DNA of 58,653 bases from Bimuria novae-zelandiae CBS 107.79. Taxonomy: Eukaryota; Ascomycota; Dothideomycetes; Pleosporales; Didymosphaeriaceae. The notes below the pieces were generated by a model. That model ran no database searches and had not been told where the DNA came from. It saw only the letters and a program-made list of their open reading frames with translations. The stretch covers positions 70,137-128,789 of the forward strand of contig ML976755.1 of the NCBI GenBank assembly GCA_010015655.1, in the 5' to 3' direction. Both the position numbers and the translations under genes were made by a program. Of the stretch, positions 1 to 12,289 are shown piece after piece. How positions within the stretch are numbered: the first letter of the stretch is position 1; the number at the start of each line of letters is the position of its first letter.

Positions 1-101
1 ATATTATTTGGTTTTCATGCAGAGTCGGAGGGTTCATCCGATTGGCCACTTACATGTGGCCCGTGTACGGCAGATTCAGGCCCTGCGGGGGATAGGAACA
101 A
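1..101. other. Unmutated flank left of Gypsy-1
   Basis: This is mixed-composition DNA that keeps CpA/TpG dinucleotides, unlike the AT-rich DNA to its right. It meets the inferred 5' LTR of Gypsy-1 at position 102. No gene is recognised; the short open frame that runs through here into the LTR has no recognisable motif. Confidence 0.4.
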
Positions 102-299
102 TGGAACCAGACAATTACGCCAAGAGAGTTATTATTAGCGGAATAACCGTGCTAAAGGAACATACAGAAGCGCGTGGCAGCTTAGGTTAGTAATTACGCA
201 ACGTAGTCCCGCATAAGCGAAAGTCCCTAAGGACTACTATAGTCCTAGGGACTATAGAGTCTTAGCAGAACTATAATAATAATTTTAATAATAGCAAAG
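102..299 (+). repeat. Gypsy-1 5' LTR, left part
   Basis: It aligns with the start of the right LTR (19351 onward). The first ~85 bp, to about 185, keep C and G where the right copy has T and A. From about 190 both copies are AT-rich. It ends at the caaag duplication that flanks Copia-1. Confidence 0.8.
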
Positions 300-556
300 T
301 GTCAGATTGGAGAGGTAATCTGATAAGATAAATTAAGGTATAAATTGTTGTGTCCGTTCTTTGTATTCCTGTAAGAATATAAGGCTCTTATATCCTTATG
401 TCTTCCACTAATACGCTAATCTATTTCTGTTGATTAAGGAGAGTTGCCCTTTGTTCCGCCCGGAATTATGCGGATGAACTAGACTGCTGGCAAGGTCTCT
501 TTGTGTAGGGTTGCGCCAGCTACCTTTGCTTGTGCAAAGGGCCATGTAATTAGACA
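300..556 (-). repeat. Copia-1 3' LTR
   Basis: 257 bp, beginning tgtcagattgg and ending ttagaca; pairs with 5424-5680. It keeps the original TG start and CA end, while the partner copy shows ta at its edge. Confidence 0.92.
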
Positions 557-660
557 CACCCCCTCAGCTTAGGCTTATCCTTAAGCTAGACCTTCGCAGT
601 TGTCTATTATTCTAACTTAAAGGCCTCTATCCTCTGCTAGAGATCCTGTAGGGTAACCTC

Positions 661-3600
661 TTAATTAGTGATCTTGTCTAATATATCTTCAAGTCCCAGT
701 TTATGCAGAAACTTGCTCTATTTGTTTACTAGCAGGGCCTTTATAAGTCTATTAGCAACTATGTCCTCTAAGCGTTAATAGTCTACCTTAATTATCCCTA
801 GTGCGACCTCTTGTCTCAGCCAATAATTATAAATATCTACATAACGGAGCTTAGTCTATAACTTGGCAATTTCTTTAGTAACCAGTTGGATCGTTTACTA
901 ATTATCACAATTAATTATAATAAGGGAATCGCTAAGGTTAATCTTTAGTTCCTTTAGCAATCGCGATGTAAATAAAGCCTCCTTAGCCACTTGCGATAGT
1001 GCTAGTAATTTAGCTTTAGTTATTAATATAGTGACTATATCTTGCTTATTTGCTTTCCAGGCGATTAGGCTACTAAATAGCTTAATAATGTATCCTTGCG
1101 AGCTCTTGCGGTCGAGTGTGTTGTTAGTAAAGGATGCGTCACTTACCACTTCTAAAGTATTTACACCCCTAAGCTGAAGACCTAGTAATTTAGTGTTAGC
1201 AAGGTAGAGGAGAACTTGGTTAGCAGCCGCTTGGTGCTCTTTGCTTAGGTTAGATAAGAATCGTGATAATCGGGAGCTTGCAAAGGCAATATCTAGTTAA
1301 GATATAACTATAGCATAAAGAATTAATCTAACTTTGCGCTGGTATCTATTAATCTCACCCTTACTAGCCAGTCCTGTCCTTGGGAGCAATTCAATTAGAC
1401 CTATTAGGGTATTATGGCGAATCTCATGGTAATTAATAAGGCGCGATATTTTATTAATATATAAAGCTTATAAAAGCCAGATCTTTCTGCTCGAGTGGTC
1501 CCTAATAATTTCAATTCCTAGAAACCACTGCAGGTCTTTGCCACCCATAAGTGTAAATTTAGTACTTATTATTGCGAGAGTAGCTTTAGCAGCTTGCTTT
1601 TATAACTTGTCATACGTAATAATAATGTTATCCACATAAAAGAAGATAATAATACTATCCTTAATAAGGTAGTATGGCTCGTGGGGTACTACTTCAAAGC
1701 CAATATCACGGAGTGTTAACGTGAACTCTCTTTGCTAGAGTAGTGGAGATATGCGCAGTCCGTATAGTGCTTTGTGTAGTTTAAGGACTGTGCCTGCTCG
1801 CGAGTAGCCGCGAGGCATTTTTATGTAGATTTCTCTATCCAGCTTCGCGTGGACAAACGCGTTAGTAACGTCGTGTTAGATAAGTTTTAGGTTAAAACAA
1901 GCTATAATTGCTATAAGCATGCGGAATAATTGTCTTATAAGTGTTATGGCGTAGGTTTTTTATAAGGTAAGGTGCTACTGTTAATTGCCTCGTACTACTA
2001 GCCTTGCCTTGCACTTCTATAATCAATAATGCTTATTAAACTTGTAGGTATATACCTACATGTAGTTGAGGATTTAATAGCCTACTACTTTCACTAGAGT
2101 GGTTGCAACCTCACTCCAGGACTTTATTTCCTTATGGCTCTATAGATAGGAACGTTCTGCTTCCTTCTATATATTATAGAGAGGGTGATCTTCGAGCTTG
2201 CTTCGGCATGTGGGTGGCTCTAGAAGCACGCTTCGATGTAGCTTCTTACCTAATATAATTATTTGTTAAAGCTACGCCTTATTAAGAGTCTTGCTTTTGT
2301 ATTTGCCGCTACTGCCAGCTTCGGTGCCTGCTATAAAGGCTACGGCCTATAGGCTTATTTGCAACTACCCTGTTTGCACTCTTTAGGGTAGTATAGCTTA
2401 ATCGCCTCCTGCCATTAATTATGCAAGGAGTGTCACTAGTAGCGGCGTTAAGGAAGGTATTAGATATTTGCACCTAACTTTCCTGTCTTGCCTATACTTA
2501 GGAGCTCCTTTAACCTCTTCCTCTAGCGCTTTACTAATTATCTTATCCTTAAAGAAGGACTCAGTGGCATGCTCTTATTAAAGTAAGGGAGGTAACTCTA
2601 CTAATTACACCTAGGCTACTATTTCTTCTAATGTGCTGTGCATAAGGTTTTCTATTAGGTCTTTAGTTTTGCCTAAGAACATAGTATCCTCGTCGAATAT
2701 CACGTCGCGAGTACTGATTGTCTTTGCTAGAGAGGGAATTCATATTCTCTAGATATTTATTAATTTGTAGCCGACAAGATAGCTAATTTATGCCTTAGGG
2801 TTAAGCCTCTAAAGCCTGCTCTTGCCGCGTTTTGTATCGTTGGTTATTGCAAAAGCTTTGCAGCCATATGCTTTTAGGTAAGCTTAATTAGGCTTCTTTG
2901 GTTAGGTAACAATACTATTCTGAAAAGCTACTGTCGTAAAGAACACTTTATATAGAGATCGCCATCGATTGGCGTAGTTTGGCGTTTAATTATATAAGTA
3001 GACTGCGGCTTGGGTGATCTTAGGCCACATCTACTAGGGTAGGTTAGAGTTAAGTTGCATCGCGCGCGCTTTCTCCTTAATTACACCTTCTAAGCGTTTA
3101 GCTCCTCTATTTTATGCTTAAGTATTAGGTGCTAAAGGCTTAATCTTGATGCCTTACGCTGAGCACTACTTCTTAACGTTTACCTTAATAAAGAAGATCT
3201 CGTTGTTAGATTTAATTACTTTTACTATAATGTTATATTGTACTTCTATAAACCGCACAAAGGTGCTAAGTAATTTAATAATTAACCGTGCTGGGCGGTT
3301 ATCCTTGAAGTAGAAGTCCTATGCAAAGCTAGAGAATTAGTTAGTAATTAGCATTTAGCTCTTCTCTCTTGTTGAGCTATCTGCTTCATAGTCGTGAAAA
3401 TCGATTGCGACTCGCTCGCTGGGACCTTCTGTTAGATCTCTGGCTTGCCGGCGTATTTGCCATTTTAGTTTTGCTTTACCGCAGGCATTACACTTAACTA
3501 TAGGGAGACCTTTAATTCTTACCCCCTTAGATTACTGCACGAGGTGTTTGAGGGCCTAAGGGCCTAGATAGCCTAATTATTAGTGCCAGGTCTACGCGTT

Positions 3601-4900
3601 TGCCTTTTACGGTCTTTATTTAGTGCGTGTATTAGTCTTGTAAGTGGCGTGCGTAGTATTAGTAGGAATACTACCTACTAGCCTTGTCTTGTATTCTAAG
3701 ACCTACTGTCTATGCAGCTCTTAGAGTTCTGCTAGCATAGTATTATCTCTTCTCTTTAGAGTTATTAGGTCTACTCTTGTATCCCACTAAAGGCCTTGCC
3801 TTTAGAGTAATTAAAACGATACAAGATTGCAGAGCAGATTAGGGTAATAGGCTATATTATCTAGCTATATTAATTAATTACCGTTTACACTCTATACGTT
3901 AAGATAGACGCTCTCGTATCCTTTAATCCATATTTATGTATTCCCTGCCCATATAAAGTCTCCTGGCGCCGGTGGACGGTATAAGACAAAGCGATCGATA
4001 TTGTTAAAGATATGGCAGGTTGTGCCTAAATCAAGTATGGCTGAGCGTCGCAATAGGTACGTGTTTAGGTTGGTGTGGAAGGATGCGGCGTTAAAGCTTA
4101 CTAGGATTTTAGTAATCTTGCGTCCATCTAGTTATTCATTATTAGCCTTAGTAATTTAAGGTAGAGTAGGAGTGTGTAATTGTTTAATTTTAAGTGCCTA
4201 TAATTTAGCCTTTTTTATTCTTTTTAACTTCTCTTAGAAGTCGGTATCATGTTCTAGCCTAAGCTTAACTAGCTTTACTATAAGAGGGTTTAGTGTGAAC
4301 TAGTCTGGCTGCTTGTCTAGAAAGGCATAGAAACAGTCTTAAAGACTATAGCGTAGTTTATAAGCAGGGCAGTAATTGCTACTAACTACTATTAGCTTAA
4401 GGCTCTAAGGCGACCGCTTAGTTCTAGTACGTTAACTATTATTTTGTTATTTATAATTCTAAGGTCTTCCTTAACTTTTAGATAATGCTGCTTCATCCAC
4501 AAGAGAGGCGTCCCTGTCTGTGGCCTAGGTGGGTTCACCACCTTCAGCGAGAGATAACCCTGCAGTAGTAAAAGCGCCCTTTTATTTGCCCTTGGTCAGG
4601 TGCTGCAGGATTATGTAGTCTTGAAAGAGTTTTATTATGTGCTTCCGTAAGACAGCTGCATCCTTGCTTCCATATTACTGGAAGGTCGTTACCTACATAG
4701 GTGCGATATAGACAACTGCCTTTATAAAGTCTTCTTTCACTAAGTCTAGCCTTTAAAGTTCTAGAACCTAATTAGTCTCTGCTTCTGTGGCTGCGTAATT
4801 GTACTTAGAGAGCTATGCAGCCTATAATTTAGCTATTCTTATTAGCTTAAGCGCTTCTTAATATCTTGTTCTTAATCGTCTGTATTTGTCTTAATGGTCA
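661..4900 (-). pseudogene. Copia-1 pol remnant (integrase, RT, RNase H)
   Basis: Read on the - strand this is a Copia polyprotein broken by TAG/TAA codons. Near 3060-3130 is the integrase stretch that contains GAKRLEGVIKEKARAMQ. Near 1625-1660 is the RT active site, now FFYVDNIIIT where the family has YVDD, followed by the QWFLGIEII block. RNase H is the longest intact piece, 898-1149, with SDASF, DRKSSQGY, AWKANKQ and the ALSQVAKEA helix. The frame ends at the TAA at 661-663, just inside the 3' LTR boundary. The left-hand limit given here (about 4900) is approximate. The product is non-functional: the second catalytic aspartate of RT is changed and many stops are present. Confidence 0.85.
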
Positions 4901-5043
4901 ACCCTAATTATGATTGTAAGGTTGTTTATCTATTGCTTAATTGTTTCTCTAGGAATGTAGTAGTTGTTCTAGAGATGCGCGGAGATTATTAACTAAAGAA
5001 AAGTAACCACCTTATTAAGGTCTGCCTTTTCTTCTTAATAGGC

Positions 5044-5373
5044 TTAATCCATGACCTTATAGATCTCGAGCTGTCCTTTGTAGTAGTTGCTATTGTCTTT
5101 ATATGCTTTCGCGCCTGCTGGCGATAGATAAGATAGTAATATTGGTGCGTTGTTTGGGTTCGCATTCGTGTAGACAGCGTTTGGCTGGTAGTTACCTATT
5201 AACGGCGGTATTGGTATGGCGGGTTTCTGCTTTAGTTCATCTATCAGCGCTGGGTCGATAATATTCCAGACCTTAAGGAATTGGCATCTTGTTTTAAGCT
5301 GTCTTAGCCATGGTGTGTAATTCGTGTAGTTAGTTAGAATTACTGTGGGATCTTTAAGGGTTAATAGGGCCAT
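5044..5373 (-). pseudogene. Copia-1 gag, N-terminal fragment
   Basis: This 109-residue open frame directly follows the 5' LTR on the - strand. It starts MALLTLKDPTVILTNYTNY and continues with PWLRQLKTRC, the gag start of fungal Copia elements (a short conserved block with a W and an NY...W pattern). The matching position in Copia-2 (ATG at 18309) has a related start, TLRDHTNYTA. The frame stops at a RIP-type codon; the rest of gag lies at lower coordinates in broken form. Assignment to gag rests on position behind the LTR and on this N-terminal similarity. Confidence 0.75.
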
Positions 5374-5423
5374 TGCGATTAGCTTGATAAGGTAGTATTG
5401 GTTAAGGCAGTGAGACTCTTAAT

Positions 5424-5680
5424 TATTAGATTAGAGAGGTAATCTAATAAGATAAATTAAGGTATAAATTATTGTGTTCGTTCTTTGTATTCCTGTAAGA
5501 ATATAAGGCTCTTATATCCTTATGTCTTCTACTAATACGCTAATCTATTTCCGTTAATTAAGGAGAGTTGCCCTTTGTTCCGCCCGGAATTGTGCGGATG
5601 AACCAGACTACTGGCAAGGTCTCTTTGTGTAGGGTTGCGCCAGCTACCTTTGCTTGTGCAAAGGGCCATGTAATCGGACA
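5424..5680 (-). repeat. Copia-1 5' LTR
   Basis: 257 bp and equal in length to 300-556. It is followed by the caaag target duplication at 5681-5685. The sequence just inside it (about 5398-5423, gttaaggcagtgagactc) recurs almost unchanged inside the Copia-2 5' LTR, so it is probably the primer-binding region, though no tRNA match was worked out. Confidence 0.92.
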
Positions 5681-5685
5681 CAAAG

Positions 5686-5955
5686 ACTAAAATTAATAGT
5701 ATATACTTTAATAATTTCTTTATACCTTCCCTAATTTTTATAGTTAACTTAATATACTACGAGTAAATCTCCTATAATAGATTAATAAATTTATAGTTAG
5801 TTACTCTATAATTTAATATAGAATTAAATTATTTATAAAACCCCCTACCGTTCGTATTAAGCTCTTAACTTCTAAATATATCTATAAGGTATATTACTCT
5901 TGACCTATCCTCCTCTAACCTAGATTAGGCTTAGGTACGTAAAGTCCTTGTAACA
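5686..5955 (+). repeat. Gypsy-1 5' LTR, right part
   Basis: This continues the left LTR after Copia-1 and aligns along its length with 19549-19818, ending ttgtaaca as that copy does. It is strongly AT-enriched. Confidence 0.85.
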
Positions 5956-5979
5956 CTTTGACTATCTAAAGGTTCGAGA

Positions 5980-8000
5980 TAATAGAATAGCTATAGTAGC
6001 TATTATAGCCAGGGTCCTAATAGGAAGTACGACTTCTAGACTAACTATAAATACTATAATAATGTTAGCTAATTAAGTTAATAAAATATAATAGCTTAAA
6101 AAGTAATTAGCTAAGCTAATAGCTTACGTTCCTACTACTATAACTATAAGAAGGATATCCTTTAAGGTTCCTAAGATTTATAAAGGTAACCAAGAAGAAC
6201 TTGAGGCGTTTTTCTTAATACAAAACTCCACTACTACTATAATAAGGATATTTTAAAACTAAATAATTTAAATTCCGTGTATCGGCCAGGCATATAAAAG
6301 TTAAAATGGCCAAGTAGCTTTAACCGCTTACTAAAAATTATCTACAAAATAAAGATAACATCTCGGAATATAATAATAAAACTAAGGTGTTTAAGGACTA
6401 GACATCTTTTAAAGAATAGACCTAAATTATATTTAGAGAAGTTAATAACAAATAATAAGCTAAACGTAAAATATAGAAACTTAAATAAACTAAATTAACT
6501 TGTGCCTATATAGCTAAGTTTAGACACCTGTAAGCTAAAATTAATTAGGATAACGCCTTACTATAAGTAGCTTACTATAACAGGCTAAAGGAGAGCGTTA
6601 AGGACGAGCTTACCTACTATAATAAGGTAAATAACCTAGTGGAACTCGTAAAGCTAGTAATATAAATTAATAATTAACTCTATAAATAATAATTAAAACA
6701 GTAAGAAGATAGTAGCATCTATCCTAATAGTAAAAAATGTTAGAAACCATAGAAGGACCACGATAGAAACATTATAATAGCTAATAAAGCTTAAAAAATA
6801 GAAAATAAGGAAGTAGTAAAAGGGCTATAATAATAGACTATTTAACCAAAAATAAAAATAATGCTTTAATAAAAAATCGTGCTTAGGATGTGAAGAATAA
6901 GGTTACTTTTAAATGGATTATTTAAGTAATAATAACTATACTAGAGACACTAATACCTATACTACTAAAGACTAAGAAAGATAAAGTCTTTAATATAGAA
7001 CTTAAGGTTCTAGAGATACTAGAGGAAATAGAATAAAAGATAGTACTAGAGTACGAGGTCCTTCTTTAACTATTAAAAGGAAAGTGCTAGATATATAATA
7101 GTTAGATATATACACCTTGAGAATGCACACAAAAGATTAAACTTAAAGAACTAAGGACTATAATAACTTATAAGTCTACTATAAAGTACTAAGGAAACGT
7201 ACTAGTACTAGGATAGTAGATTAAAATTTAAAAATAGTATAAGAGGATGGCCTAGTTCCTGTATAGTAAGAAAGATTACAAGTTATATTAGATAAAAAAG
7301 GCGCAAGTAGTTATACTACTAAGAGATCTTAACTATTAGGTAATTAATAATTATAAGCTAATAATAAATTGCTATAAATATTTCCCTAATAAATAGTCAC
7401 GCTACTATAAGGAATTAGGCTAGTAAAAGTACTTTAATAACAAGTACTAAATGCACAAGGCATATAAAGAAGCTATAGGCTAGTATCCTAAAGGTATAAA
7501 CTTAGGATTAATAGTACCTATAGAAAGCTAATAGACGGATGGCATAAGTCCTGTTTACCTATAATAAATTAGATAGCTAAATTATAGTAGGGATTCCCTA
7601 GTCTACCTATATTAAAACGAATAGATAGTAGTACTAAAAATAATACTACCATATAGGAACCTAAAATATTAGAGGTGTCTAGTTATAGGATGTAGATAAC
7701 ATAGAGAATCTTAAAAAGAAGAAGAGGTTTAGTTAATTAAAGACACTAAGAGCACATATAAAGCACTTTACTAAAAGTAAAAAAAAAGGCAAAAACTAAC
7801 ACTAGTATAGAAGAAGCCATGCGAACTTAGAATAAGGAAATAAAAGCTTCTTAGAATAACTTTAAGAAGACTAATAATAAATTGGAAAACTAGGACGCTA
7901 CTAAATAAAAGACCTTACTAGTAAAGGTGTAACTATAAAAGAAAAAAAAGCAGGAATAGGCATAGATAGCTTACACCTAGCTAAGGAAGTTATAATTAGT
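5980..8000 (+). pseudogene. Gypsy-1 gag remnant
   Basis: This + strand region between the 5' LTR and protease has many TAG/TAA codons. Around 6168-6225 one frame reads KVPKIYKGNQEELEAF, the usual Ty3/Gypsy gag entry motif (a short positively charged run, then E..LE.F). Further gag-like text follows through about 6720. From 6800 to 8000 the sequence is too decayed to divide into domains, and the two ends given are approximate. The family is known to place gag here; the exact protein cannot be read. Confidence 0.55.
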
Positions 8001-11000
8001 AGTTACTAAGTAATAGCGCTAATAGACCTTAGAGCGACTAAATATCTAATATCTCTTAAAATAATAGAGAAATATAACCTGCTATATAGGAATAAGGAAA
8101 CGCCTATATAGGTAAAAATAGTAGATAGGACGTTATCCTAAGGATATAGTAAGGACTAGCTATGCCTTAAAACAACGCTATTACCTATTAGTCTAAATAG
8201 ACTCTAAATCTAATATAGCTTTACGATAATAAACCTTAAATGCTTAAAAGTTATTGTTAGGTATAATTAGCTATTATAATATAATCCTATTATTAACTAG
8301 TAGAAAAAAATTCGTAATTAAAAACTTATAATAGAGGTTACTAGCGTATAATGATTAAAATAAGTAAGTCTAAAAGTGTAGTATATACCGTTTAGAAAAG
8401 GAATTAATAAAATAAATTAATAATTATAAGAATATTATCTTATAAGATTATAAGGATCTACAAGAAGAATCCTTAGGCAGTAGGAGTTATATAGATAAGG
8501 AGAAGTAAGCTTTAAAAGGAGGGGTAAGAAACTCTATTTATACCTAAGGAGTATAAAGATTTCGTAGAGCTATTTTACGAGTAAGACGGCAAAACACTCA
8601 CAAAATACTAAGAATGGAATTATAAAATCTACCTATAAGAAGGTGCGAAACTGCACCCTAAACGACTATAATTATTATAATAAGACTAATAAGAAGAATT
8701 AGTAGAATAGTTAAAGAAGAACTTAAAAAGGAAGTTTATATAATAAAGTAAAAGCCTAATAGCTTTTACTATACTATTTATGCTAAAGAAAAAAAGAAGA
8801 CTATAACTATATATAGACTTTAAATAGCTAAATAATAAAACGATAAAGAACTAGTACCCCTTACTACTAATAATAGAACTTATAGATTAACTCTAGGAAG
8901 CTAAGTAGTTTACAAATTTTAACGTACAAGATAGGATCTATTAAATACGTATAATTAAAAGATATAAATAGATAATAGCATTTTAAATATAATATAGATT
9001 ATTTAAAATTATAGTTATACTTATAGGACTAACAAATGCTCTTACCACGTTTTAAGCGGTGATAAGTAAGGCATTACACGAATACCTGGATATATTCTAC
9101 ACAGTATATCTAGATAATGTCCTAATATATTTAAGGGACACGCTTAAAGAGTATATATAGCACGTATAAAAGGTGCTAGCCAATATAAAGGAATATAACC
9201 TACTCTTTTACTTAAATAAATATAAATTCTACATAATAAGGATAGAATACCTTAAATTTATAATTTTAAAAAGAGGAGTTAAAATAGACCTAAAGAAGGT
9301 ATCTATCGTATAAGAATAGTTATAGCTTAAGTTAGTAAAGGACGTTTAATCCTTTCTAGAATTTACTAATTTTTACTAGAAGTTTACTAAGAACTATTCT
9401 AAAGTTACAGCATCCTTAACGGAGACTACTAAGAAAAAAGTAAGATTTAAGTAAAAGAAAAAATAATAAGAAGCTTTTTCTCTTAGCACCCCTCCTATAA
9501 ATACCTGACCTAGAGAAACCTATAAGGGTTAAGATAAATATATTAGACTACGCACTAGAAGCGATTCTCTTATAGTAGTATAATAATAGAAAATAGAGAC
9601 CAGTCTTCTATTATTTAAGAAAGTTCTTGGGAGTAGAACTTAATTACAATATTTATAATAAGGAACTACAAGGGATAGTAGACGCCTTTAAATAATATAA
9701 AATCTAGCTTATAAGAGCACGCTTTAAGATAAAGGTATAAATAGTCTACTAAAACCTTACTAGCTTTATATTAATTAAGAAGCTTAATAAGTAATAAGTA
9801 TAATAGACGGAATACTTAGCAAATTTTAACTTTACTATATATTATTAATCTAGAATACTTAATAGTATAGCGGACGCCTTAAGTAGGAAACTAAATCTTA
9901 TAAAAGATAAATCTGCTCTATATAACGCGATACTACGTGTAAGGAGTAATAGAATAATTAAATATAATTAGCTAAAAATTAAGGCCCGCGCAGCTGGTCT
10001 ACGGTACACGAAACTAGAGGTATATAATTTTTAGGACTATGACTAACTCACGATAGAATAGCACGAGGAATGCAACCTATTTTAAAATAGAATTAATAAA
10101 ACATGATAAGATTATAAAGGTAAATTTATTATAAAACTAGAACAGAAAGAAACCGTAGTTAGAAGGCTACACGGACTTAGAGAATAGGGTTACTTAGGTA
10201 TTAAAGAAATAACGCGTAGGATCGCGAACAAATATACTATTCTTAAACTTAAGTTATAAGTAACTATTTAGCATGTTACAAAAACAAGCTAAAAAGATAT
10301 AAGCCTTATAGACTACTATAACTACTATAAGTAGCTAAGGGACTATAGCAGAGCGTAATAATAGACTTTATAGTAAAAATTCTAATGTTACTATAGGTAG
10401 TAATAAAGTAGATATATAATATTATTATAACGATAGAAGACTGTCTAACTAAGATAGCCAAGTTTAGACTTATAAAAGAGTCTATAATAGTAGAGGAACT
10501 AGCTTATAAGGTAAATAACGTAGTATTCATAGAATATAGACTACTAAAAGAATATATTATAGATAAAGACAAGTTCCTTACGTCTAAGTACTAAGATGTC
10601 TTTATAGTAGCTTTAGACGTTAACAGAAACCTCTTAATAAGTTTTTATCCCTGGACTAATAGATAAACGGAAGGTACAAATTAAACTTTAAAATAGTACC
10701 TATAATACTACGTTAATAAATAATAGGATAATTAGGTAACGTTACTACTAATAGTCTAGCTAGCATATAATAGCGTAAGATTAGGAATAACATAGTACTT
10801 CCTGCACTATGCTAACTACAAATATAAGCTAGTTACTTATTAAGATCTAAGGAATATAGAAAGCATTTTTATAAAAGCCCTTAATAAGGCTTAGAAGATA
10901 CGGGAACTTCATAAAGTCTTATAAAAATAAATTATTAAAAAGCTCTTATAGTATCTAAGATCGCGAATAAACAAAGGATTAAACAACTAACTTTTAAAAG

Positions 11001-11620
11001 GGGGTATGAAGGTTTTTTATTATAAAAAAAATTTGAGAATAAAATAACCTAGTAGAAAACCAAATTATCTTTAAATAAACTCTTTTAAAGTATAAGAAAC
11101 TAAGGACCTATTATAACTAAGTTACTTTTACTAAAGGGTACGAAGATATACCCTACGTTTTATAAATTACTTTTAGAACTAGTCCCACTAGACGCTTTAG
11201 TCAAGACCCAGTGTAACGAGGTAGACACGGTCGAACACGTGGCCTTCTCTCGCTTATAGAGGTTCCGGCTAGGCTAGGATCAAACACTAGCGCTAGTGGC
11301 TGACCCTAGCATATCCTATATATATTATACTATACGAGTAATACTTGGCTTAAGTATTCTCGTGCGTACCTTTTGGTGCAGGTGAGGAAGTCACATAGTA
11401 TTGGCTTAGTAAGCGGGGCGCTTACCTCCTTACACCCAGTTAAATCTAGAAGATAATAAGTATAAGGTTAAAAAAATTAGGGACCTAAAAGTAATTTAAG
11501 ATTAGCCTAAATACCTAGTTAAATAAAAAGGATAGTCAGAATAGTATAGTAGTTAAATACTAAAGGAAAATCTTATAAACTATAAAAAGTTAATAATAAA
11601 TTATTAATAATAATACTTTT
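8000..11620 (+). pseudogene. Gypsy-1 pol remnant (PR, RT, RNase H, IN, chromodomain)
   Basis: Domains can be followed on the + strand despite stops. Protease-like text is near 8010-8070 (ALIDLRATKYLIS; the DS/TG motif is altered). Reverse transcriptase lies at about 8760-9290 with IDFK.LN, a GLTNALTTFQ block and YLDNVLIY (from YLDD). RNase H is at about 9480-9900. The integrase zinc-binding arm is near 10150-10260 and the core is at 10350-10800. The GPY/F-like C-terminus is near 11020-11205. A chromodomain at about 11449-11620 has KYKVKKI, KYLVK.KG and ENLINYKKLI blocks. The solo LTR at 11212-11434 separates integrase from chromodomain. The chromodomain marks it as a chromovirus. Confidence 0.8.
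11212..11434 (+). repeat. Solo LTR in Gypsy-1 pol
   Basis: 223 bp, starting tgtaacgagg and ending cttaca, so its ends form a short inverted TGTAA/TTACA. It is flanked by a perfect cccag duplication (11207-11211 and 11435-11439). It holds a TATA-like stretch near 11320. It is GC-balanced and keeps CpA, unlike the Gypsy-1 DNA on both sides, so it arrived after RIP or escaped it. No second copy of this LTR occurs in the window. Strand is arbitrary. Confidence 0.9.
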
Positions 11621-11702
11621 ATATAGACAATTAGTAAGGAAGGAGGAAATATATAAAAAAATTAAAAAAGTTAAAGTTAAATAAAGAAGAATTAGCCTAT
11701 AA

Positions 11703-12008
11703 CTAGCTTAAATTAGTCTTTAAAGGTGCGAGTTGGGACTGTTCGCGAATATTAATAGTAGGTATACCATTTAGATCCTCCTCCTCTTTCTCTAAGGCTT
11801 CTATCGCATTAGTTACACGAAGATCGTGCCAAGCATAGTTATGCTCCTTCTCTTGAGCCTTAGCCAACTCACGCTCGAGACGCGTAGTCTCTAGAGCAGC
11901 GAGAGCTTAACGCCCTTTTGCTTTAAGAAGCTTTAGACGCTTCTTACGCTTCTCTCTAAACGCGTTCCCAGTCCTTTTCAGGAACCTATAGACTACAGGG
12001 AAGGTAGA
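11703..12008 (-). pseudogene. Antisense open frame behind Gypsy-1 pol
   Basis: On the - strand a frame of about 100 codons with a single internal stop runs from a TAG at 12009-12011 to a TAG at 11703. Its product is highly charged and probably helical or coiled: a basic block (AFREKRKKRLKLLKAKGR), then LERELAKAQEKEHNYAWHDL, then an EKEEEDLNGIP segment. It lies between the chromodomain and the pogo insertion, antisense to Gypsy-1. The region keeps more GC and CpG than its surroundings. I do not recognise the family. It could be an accessory gene of the retroelement, a captured fragment, or the tail of another transposase. No start codon or promoter could be chosen. Confidence 0.4.
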
Positions 12009-12289
12009 CTAAGATATAACTAGACACTATCTTTAGACCCTAAAATTATACTTTATCCGCATAGGCGCAGCAAGTTATAATAAAAGAATAAAAGGCTTTT
12101 AGTATAATTAGTAGGGTAAGGAAAATTTAAAGAAAGCTATAACTTATTTTAAAACATAAGGATGTGCACCTTTATAAGAATTAAACCTTATATACTAATA
12201 GTATAGTAATAGAGTCTCCCCCCCAGATTTAACCCAACCCCAGATCTAACCTAGCAAAATTAACTCTACGCACGTAATTGCATTACGCG

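Larger units (their letters stand above)
300..5680 (-). mobile_element. Copia-1, Ty1/Copia element in the Gypsy-1 5' LTR
   Basis: This is a complete-length Ty1/Copia retrotransposon of 5381 bp on the - strand. Its LTRs (300-556 and 5424-5680) are both 257 bp and differ mainly by C/T and G/A changes. A perfect 5-bp target duplication, caaag, flanks it at 295-299 and 5681-5685. On the - strand the order is gag, integrase, reverse transcriptase, RNase H, the usual Copia order. Premature stops are TAG and TAA, consistent with RIP. It cuts the 5' LTR of Gypsy-1 and so is younger. It shares gag and pol layout, and a similar sequence next to the 5' LTR, with Copia-2, so the two are related families with different LTRs. 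Confidence 0.93.

Noticed and set aside
11212..11434. Taken at first as the 3' LTR of Gypsy-1
   Set aside because: It has its own target duplication, the chromodomain continues behind it, and the real 3' LTR at 19351-19818 matches the 5' LTR.
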